This document shows, in pieces, positions 34,405 through 39,101 of a stretch of DNA of 39,101 nt. The DNA is from Pseudomonadota bacterium. GTDB lineage: Bacteria; Pseudomonadota; Alphaproteobacteria; Rhizobiales; Beijerinckiaceae. The notes under the pieces were generated by a model, which was not told the DNA's origin, did not search any database, and saw only the letters and a program-made list of their open reading frames with translations. The DNA is taken from assembly GCA_021804825.1 (NCBI GenBank), contig JAJZGX010000013.1, forward strand, positions 1-39,101. Reading direction: 5' to 3'. Position 1 is the first letter of the stretch. Each line of letters opens with the position of its first letter. Position numbers and translations under genes: made by a program.

Positions 34405-35781
34405 ATGTCCGACGTCAGCAAGCGCTCTACCGCCAAATTCACCGAAGGCGATATCATGCGCCACGTCATCACCATGAGCCTGACCAGTGCCGTTGGCCTG
34501 ATGGCGATCTTTCTCGTCGATCTTTTGTCATTGCTCTATGTCTCGTGGCTTGGCAGCACCATGAAGATTGCCGCCGTGGGCTTTGCTTCGGTCATATGGT
34601 TTATCGCCCTGTCGGTGAATATCGGGCTGATGATCGCCGTCTCTGCCGTGGTCTCGAAGGCGCTCGGCGCTGGTGATCGCACTGGTGCGCGCCGGATTGC
34701 GGGCTCAGGCGTTGCCTGGATCGTGGTTTTGTCGCTGGCCACCAGCCTCGGCTTATGGTGGTTTCGCGATGCTTTGCTCGACGCACTCAACGCGGTTGGC
34801 CCAGCCAAGGCTCTTGCCTCACGCGTGCTGGCGGTGACCTTGCCGGCCAATGTCCTCATGGGCGCAGGCCTTGGCTATTCGGCCGTGCTGAGGGCAGCGG
34901 GCGATGCGCGCCGCGCCATGTATGTCACTCTCAGCGGCGGTATCGCGACAGCTTTCATTGACCCGACGCTGATCTTCGGCCTGCATCTCGATGTCATGGG
35001 CGCGGCCTATTCGGCGGTGATCTCGCGCGTGATATTTTTGGTGGTCGGCTATCGCGGCGCCGTGCGCCAACATGATCTCGTCGCCTGGCCGACATGGGAC
35101 GACATGAAAGCCGACATGCGGCCTCTGGCAGCCATTGCCGGGCCGGCGGTGCTCGCCAATCTCGCAACGCCGGTGGGCGGGGCGTTCCTCTCGCGCATCA
35201 TCGCGTCCTTTGGCAACGAGGCCGTGGCCGCAGGCGCCGTGATTGACCGCGTGACACCTATTGCCTTTGGTGGCTTGTTTGCGTTATCGGGCGCGGTCGG
35301 CCCGATCCTTGGCCAGAACTGGGGCGCCGGGCTTTACCAGCGGATGCAGCGCACCTTGCGCGATTCCTATGTGGTCGCCGCAAGTTATGTCATCGTCACC
35401 TGGCTGATCCTGATGCTGGCGCGCAACGGCATTGTCGCCATGTTCAAACTGGATGAAACCTCGGCGGATATTGTGCGCGCCTATTGCTTTGCCAGTGGCC
35501 CCGGCTGGATCGGTCTCGGGGCCATGTTTGTCGCCAATGCCTCATTCAACAATCTCGGGGCACCGTTGCGATCGACCCTGTTCAATTGGGGCCGCGCGAC
35601 GCTGGGCACCATTCCCTTCGCGCTGATTGGTGCGCATTATCTTGGTGCCTTGGGTGCCATGTTCGGTGTTCTGGCCGCGGGCGTCGTGTTCGGCGCCTTT
35701 GCGTCACTTTCGGCCTTTGGCGTCCTCAACCGCATCGCCATTGCCAAAGCCACGCCAAAAATCCATGGTCAAGCGGCATGA
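34405..35781 (+). CDS. MATE family efflux transporter
   Basis: A 458-residue inner-membrane protein with about 12 hydrophobic segments in two homologous halves. Family features are ITMSLTSAVGLMAIFLVDLLSLLYVSWLG at the start of the first half, the VGFASVIWF helix, and the GPAVLANLATPVGGAFLSRI start of the second half followed by GGLFALSGAVGPILGQNWGAG. MATE pumps export cationic drugs or metabolites using Na+ or H+ gradients. The start ATG 34405 is preceded by GAGG. It lies 83 bp after murU and overlaps the potassium-channel gene by 4 bp, so the two are probably translated together. The substrate is unknown. Confidence 0.92.
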   Translation: MSDVSKRSTAKFTEGDIMRHVITMSLTSAVGLMAIFLVDLLSLLYVSWLGSTMKIAAVGFASVIWFIALSVNIGLMIAVSAVVSKALGAGDRTGARRIAGSGVAWIVVLSLATSLGLWWFRDALLDALNAVGPAKALASRVLAVTLPANVLMGAGLGYSAVLRAAGDARRAMYVTLSGGIATAFIDPTLIFGLHLDVMGAAYSAVISRVIFLVVGYRGAVRQHDLVAWPTWDDMKADMRPLAAIAGPAVLANLATPVGGAFLSRIIASFGNEAVAAGAVIDRVTPIAFGGLFALSGAVGPILGQNWGAGLYQRMQRTLRDSYVVAASYVIVTWLILMLARNGIVAMFKLDETSADIVRAYCFASGPGWIGLGAMFVANASFNNLGAPLRSTLFNWGRATLGTIPFALIGAHYLGALGAMFGVLAAGVVFGAFASLSAFGVLNRIAIAKATPKIHGQAA

Positions 35782-36647
35782 AACGGCAAAAACCACGCAG
35801 GCAGATTGTCAGGCTCGCAGGCCGCAGCATCGTCGCTGTCGGCCAGCAGCGCCGCCCTTGGAGTGACTTCAGTCATCGCGCCATGGTGGTGAGTTGGCCG
35901 GTGTTCATCGCCTCGGTCGCCTTCATCATTTTGGCGCTGAACGGGCTGTTTGCCGGCCTTTATTTCCTCGGCAGCAATCCCGTCGCGCATGCAAGGCCGG
36001 GTTCGTTCAGCGATTTGTTTTATTTCTCGGTGGAAACGCTCTCGACCGTCGGCTACGGCGACATGCATCCGCAAACGCAATTTGGCCACATGGTCGCCAC
36101 TGTGGAGAGCTTTACCGGCATTTTCTTCATCGCCTTGATGACCGGCCTGATTTACGCGCGCTTCTCGCGCCCGCGCGCCCGCATCCTGTTCAGCGATATT
36201 GCGACAATTGCCAAGCGCGACGGCGTGCCGACCCTGGCCTTGCGCATGGCCAATGAACGTCACAATTACATCAGCGATGCCCATGCCGCTCTGTGGTTGC
36301 TCAGCGGCATCCGGACGAAGGAAGGGCGCAGTTTTCGCGGCTTCGAGCCCCTTGCACTCATGCGCGCCGAAAATCCGGCTTTTGCCCTCAGCTGGGCGCT
36401 GTTCCATGTGATCGACGCCTCCAGCCCGCTCTATGGCAAAACCGCACAGGATTTGGCCGACGACAACGCTCAATTCGTGCTGAACATGACTGGCTATGAC
36501 GAAACCTCCGCCCAGACCATTCATGCGCGCAAGGTGTACAACCATGAAGATGTGGTCTGGGGGAAACATTTTGTCGACATTCTCAGCGTCAAGGAAAGCG
36601 TCGCCACTTTGGATTACAATCGCTTCCATGACAGCGAAGAGGAATAG
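35778..36647 (+). CDS. KirBac-type inward rectifier potassium channel
   Basis: A 289-residue two-TM potassium channel. A basic, cytoplasmic N-terminus leads to an outer helix (about 36-58), a pore helix with selectivity filter TVGYGD at 90-95, and an inner helix (about 103-125, ending GLIYARFSRPRARILFS). The C-terminal 160 residues form the beta-rich cytoplasmic Kir domain (LALRMANERHNYISDAHAALWLL, and YDETSAQTIHARKVYNHEDVVWGKHFVDI). It should let K+ pass across the inner membrane under control of lipids or cytosolic ligands. ATG 35778 overlaps the MATE stop; an upstream open frame is just a shadow of the MATE gene. The length is near KirBac1.1 (333) and KirBac3.1 (about 295). Confidence 0.92.
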   Translation: MKRQKPRRQIVRLAGRSIVAVGQQRRPWSDFSHRAMVVSWPVFIASVAFIILALNGLFAGLYFLGSNPVAHARPGSFSDLFYFSVETLSTVGYGDMHPQTQFGHMVATVESFTGIFFIALMTGLIYARFSRPRARILFSDIATIAKRDGVPTLALRMANERHNYISDAHAALWLLSGIRTKEGRSFRGFEPLALMRAENPAFALSWALFHVIDASSPLYGKTAQDLADDNAQFVLNMTGYDETSAQTIHARKVYNHEDVVWGKHFVDILSVKESVATLDYNRFHDSEEE

Positions 36648-36661
36648 CCATTTGGCTTTTT
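36646..36661 (+). terminator. Possible weak terminator after the channel gene
   Basis: AGCC (36646-36649) pairs with GGCT (36654-36657) around ATTT, and the T of the stem runs into TTTT to 36661. It starts inside the channel stop codon. The 4-bp stem is short, but it is followed at once by the T-run and a 90-bp gap to the next gene, so it may separate the channel from the GTPase module. Confidence 0.4.
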
Positions 36662-36753
36662 CGCGATTAAGCTCGATTGCACAATATGCAACCTGGCCTC
36701 TTCCAAAGCCGGGCTGATTGCGGCATGGTAAGATCTCTTGAGGGGATTTCGTG

Positions 36754-37089
36754 ATGAGTAAAGCTGAAAGGCACGCCACCAATGACGTGCAAGAGTCTGT
36801 CGCCGCCAGCCAATCCACAACCAGCGCCGATACAATCGAACAAGTGCGCGAACTGCTGTTTGGCCACGAGAAGCGCTCGGCCGCGCAACGCGATATGGCG
36901 ATCAATGATCGGCTCAACGCGCTGAATGCCGATATGCTGGAGCGCATCGCCATGCTTGAAAGCCGCCTCGTCGAAACCGAGCGGGCGCTTGAAGCGCAGC
37001 ATAATGCGGCACTCGAGAACATTTCTTCTGCCATCAGCGAGCTTGGTTCACGCGTCGGGCAGATGGTCACGCATCGACGCGGCCGTTAG
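36754..37089 (+). CDS. Small coiled-coil protein of the OmpA/GTPase module
   Basis: A 111-residue, highly charged, helical protein without signal peptide or membrane segment. Residues from about 25 onward are a continuous coiled coil (IEQVRELLFGHEKRSAAQRDM, then LNADMLERIAMLESRLVETERALEAQ), ending in a basic HRRGR. I recognise no named family. Start choice: AGGGG at 36741-36745 lies 8 nt before ATG 36754; GTG at 36751 in the same frame would add one residue. The OmpA-domain gene begins 3 bp after its stop and the GTPase gene follows that, so the three form one transcription unit. It may be a cytoplasmic adaptor between the GTPase and the transmembrane protein; that is inference. Confidence 0.75.
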   Translation: MSKAERHATNDVQESVAASQSTTSADTIEQVRELLFGHEKRSAAQRDMAINDRLNALNADMLERIAMLESRLVETERALEAQHNAALENISSAISELGSRVGQMVTHRRGR

Positions 37090-37092
37090 CCC

Positions 37093-38904
37093 ATGGATAA
37101 AGCCGCGCGCAATCCGGGCGCGGAACCAGCCGTGCCGCTCGGCACGGCGCCAGACGATATGCGACGCCTGAAGGCGCTGCTCTTCACACCCGAGAGTAGC
37201 AGGCTCGAAGCGCTCGAAGCGCGGCTTGGCTCGCCGCAACGCCTCGAATCCGCCACCGCCGAAGTGATTGCGGATGCGCTGCGTCGCGCTGAAATCAGCG
37301 ATCATGACAATCTGTCGCGAGCCATCGCGCCGGTGGTGGTCGCGGTCATTCGCAGTGAAATCCGCAATTCCAAAGATATGATGGTCGAGGCGCTCTATCC
37401 CATCACCGGGCGCCTGGTATCGGCCGGCATTGCCGTTGCTTTCGCCGAAATGCTGGCGACACTGAACGCCAGACTGGATGCCTTACTTTCCGGCAATCAG
37501 CTGAAATGGCGTTACCTCGCCTGGCGCACCGGTCGGCCTTTGGCCGAACTGGTGCTTGCCGATGCGCGCCGCGCCAGATTGGAGCGATTGCTGTTTCTGG
37601 AACGCGGCAGCGGCCATCTCATCGCCCAGTGGCAGGCCGATCATGGGCAGGATGCCCGTGCCGATCTCCTCAGCGGCATGATTGCGGCACTGACGAATTT
37701 TGCCCGCACGGCGCTTGGCCATGAGGGCGGGGATCTGCGCCGCCTCGATCTTGGCGACAGCTTGCTTTATCTGCGCACCTCGGCAAGCCATATCATCGCC
37801 GCGGAATTCAATGGCGAACTGAAACCCGATCAAGAGCGCGCCCTCGATCGCGGCTTTCTTGATCTGCTCGATGCCAACATTGCTTCCGATAGCGACGCCG
37901 ACACCGATCTCGCCGGCCTTGCCGCAACCTTGGCTGAAGCGCCGACGGTGCCATCCAAGGCAAGGCGCAAAATTCGTCCGGTGTCGGTCTTAGCGGCGCT
38001 GCTGCTCGCAGGATTGGTCTGGTGGGGCGCCATATTGTGGCGCAACCACGCCAAATTTGCTTCCGTCGCCGGGGCGCTTGCAACATTTCGCGCCGAACAT
38101 CCACAAGTCGTCGGTTGGCCCTTGCGCCTGACCCAGCAATCGCGTCAGGTCACGCTCACCGGCCTGCTACCCTCCGGCGTGGATCGCCACGCGCTTCAGA
38201 GCCAGCTTGCTACCGCTGCCGCGCCCTGGAAACTGGTGACGCAACTTGGCAGCGGCGTTGCCGCAGGGCAAGCCGGGGCGCTGGCCCATTCTGAAGTCAC
38301 CGCGAGTCGGGAGCTCAACGCTTTAGCGACAAAGCTCGCTCAGGTGACGGCAAGCAATGCCCATGCTCAGGCGGGCTTCGATCAGGCCCTTGCCGGGCTG
38401 CACGCCAGCAATACCGCCATGGCGACCAGTCTGGCGACGGCAGCGGCCCACGCCGATACGCAGGCCGCCCATCTCGCCGCCGCCCAGAGCGCGCTGCAGG
38501 CCAAAGTCGCCACGCTGAGCGCTTCGATCACCACCCCGCAGGCGCAATTGGCAGCGGCGCTGCGCGGCTTTGCGGTATTCTTTGACAAGGCGACCAATGT
38601 GATTGATCCGGCGGACGTGGCCGCGAGACTAAGCGCCATCGTGCCCTTGGCCAAGGCGGCGGGCGGCATCCGGGTGATCGGCTACACGGATGACACCGGC
38701 AATATGCCGCTGAACCAGAAAATCTCGCTGCAACGTGCCCAATTAGTTGAAAAAATGCTAGAAGATGCGGGAATGCCGAAAGCCGGAATCGTCATTGTCG
38801 GCCGGGCTGACAGCAATCCGATTGAAGCCGTCAGCGGCGGCGCGCATAATACCAACCGTCGGGTGGAACTGCGCGGCATATTTGAGGGCGAAGTGGGGAA
38901 GTGA
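37093..38904 (+). CDS. Transmembrane OmpA-domain protein with cytoplasmic domain
   Basis: A 603-residue bitopic protein. Residues 1-290 are a soluble, mostly helical cytoplasmic domain of unknown fold. KARRKIR then leads into one transmembrane helix at about 297-316, so the C-terminus is periplasmic by the positive-inside rule. Residues 320-390 look like a small BON-like domain, and 395-480 are an Ala-rich helical spacer. The OmpA/MotB-type peptidoglycan-binding domain spans about 493-600. Asp533 (GYTDDTG) and Arg548 (SLQRA) lie 15 residues apart as in OmpA proteins that bind diaminopimelate, and NTNRRVEL follows. It is not an outer-membrane barrel. The Rab-like GTPase gene overlaps its stop, suggesting the cytoplasmic domain is the GTPase's partner. 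Confidence 0.85.
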   Translation: MDKAARNPGAEPAVPLGTAPDDMRRLKALLFTPESSRLEALEARLGSPQRLESATAEVIADALRRAEISDHDNLSRAIAPVVVAVIRSEIRNSKDMMVEALYPITGRLVSAGIAVAFAEMLATLNARLDALLSGNQLKWRYLAWRTGRPLAELVLADARRARLERLLFLERGSGHLIAQWQADHGQDARADLLSGMIAALTNFARTALGHEGGDLRRLDLGDSLLYLRTSASHIIAAEFNGELKPDQERALDRGFLDLLDANIASDSDADTDLAGLAATLAEAPTVPSKARRKIRPVSVLAALLLAGLVWWGAILWRNHAKFASVAGALATFRAEHPQVVGWPLRLTQQSRQVTLTGLLPSGVDRHALQSQLATAAAPWKLVTQLGSGVAAGQAGALAHSEVTASRELNALATKLAQVTASNAHAQAGFDQALAGLHASNTAMATSLATAAAHADTQAAHLAAAQSALQAKVATLSASITTPQAQLAAALRGFAVFFDKATNVIDPADVAARLSAIVPLAKAAGGIRVIGYTDDTGNMPLNQKISLQRAQLVEKMLEDAGMPKAGIVIVGRADSNPIEAVSGGAHNTNRRVELRGIFEGEVGK

Positions 38905-39101
38905 GCGTGCAAGCAAAAAGCCGCAGCGCCAAGGTGATGCTGCTCGGCGACATTGGCGTCGGCAAAACCTCATTGGCGCGTCGCCTGATCTTTGACAAGT
39001 TCGAGGGTGACTACAAAACCACCATCGGCGTCGATATTCTCACCTATGACTTGCAGCTTTCCGCCGCCTGCAACCATGAAACCATGCGGCTGGTATTATG
39101 G
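38901..39101 (+). CDS. Rab/Ras-like small GTPase (5' part, cut by window end)
   Basis: The first 67 codons of an open frame that runs off the window. The P-loop is GDIGVGKTS (16-24) and switch I reads YKTTIGVDI, very close to the YKATIGVD of eukaryotic Rab proteins. The last visible residue is a Trp in RLVLW, where the WDTAGQ of G3 would continue. GTG 38901 overlaps the OmpA-domain stop (GTGA). A second GTG at 38907 has GGGGAA 7 nt upstream and may be the true start. Bacterial Ras-superfamily proteins of this kind act as nucleotide-dependent switches, MglA being the best known. The coupling to a cell-wall-bound transmembrane protein suggests envelope or polarity control. The rest of the protein is not visible. 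Confidence 0.85.
   Translation, partial: MSVQAKSRSAKVMLLGDIGVGKTSLARRLIFDKFEGDYKTTIGVDILTYDLQLSAACNHETMRLVLW

Overview
The window is a gene-dense, GC-rich chromosomal segment (39,101 bp) that looks like an alphaproteobacterium, most likely of the order Hyphomicrobiales (Rhizobiales). Pointers are the DivL-like PAS kinase followed by a TsaE-phosphotransferase fusion and a MurU-type nucleotidyltransferase, the SUV3-like helicase, the PmtA-type phospholipid methyltransferase, pyrophosphate-dependent phosphofructokinase, and frequent ATGA stop/start overlaps. The genus cannot be fixed from the sequence alone. There are no rRNA or tRNA genes, CRISPR arrays or transposases.

Layout. 1-330: extragenic palindromic repeats, including two copies of a 106-bp composite unit. 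461-2974: an amidohydrolase/lactonase gene divergent from a GH51 alpha-L-arabinofuranosidase. 3167-8657: pfp, then a tight pmtA / Gfo-Idh-MocA oxidoreductase / mog group, then ettA. 8682-14158 (all minus): double-hotdog MaoC protein, ychF, a duplicated membrane protein of the COG4705 type, a periplasmic PepSY protein, an ArsR-type regulator with two cysteines placed as in persulfide sensors, and a second Gfo/Idh/MocA oxidoreductase. 14521-16791: maeB malic enzyme.

16818-25583 is a catabolic cluster for a branched or terpenoid acyl-CoA. The minus-strand operon (beta-keto-acid cleavage enzyme, acyl-CoA ligase, biotin-dependent carboxylase beta and alpha subunits, crotonase) diverges from a plus-strand operon (acyl-CoA dehydrogenase, glutathione S-transferase). 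A perfect inverted repeat (TTAGTG-N7-CACTAA) lies in the 102-bp shared promoter. The order of chemistry resembles leucine (liu) or acyclic terpene (atu) breakdown: activation, dehydrogenation, carboxylation, hydration, cleavage. No HMG-CoA-lyase-like or AtuA-like gene is present; a BKACE (DUF849) enzyme is.

25957-34321: a 1075-residue SUV3-like RNA helicase, a leader region with several hairpins, a DivL-like membrane sensor kinase whose phospho-acceptor position is Phe, a TsaE-AmgK-like fusion and MurU. 34405-36647: a MATE transporter translationally overlapping a KirBac-type potassium channel. 36754-39101 (window end): a compact module of a small coiled-coil protein, a transmembrane protein with a large cytoplasmic domain and a periplasmic OmpA peptidoglycan-binding domain, and a Rab/Ras-like small GTPase that overlaps it by 4 bp and is cut by the window end. 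This last module, a eukaryote-like GTPase coupled to a cell-wall-anchored transmembrane protein, is the best candidate here for a little-described system.
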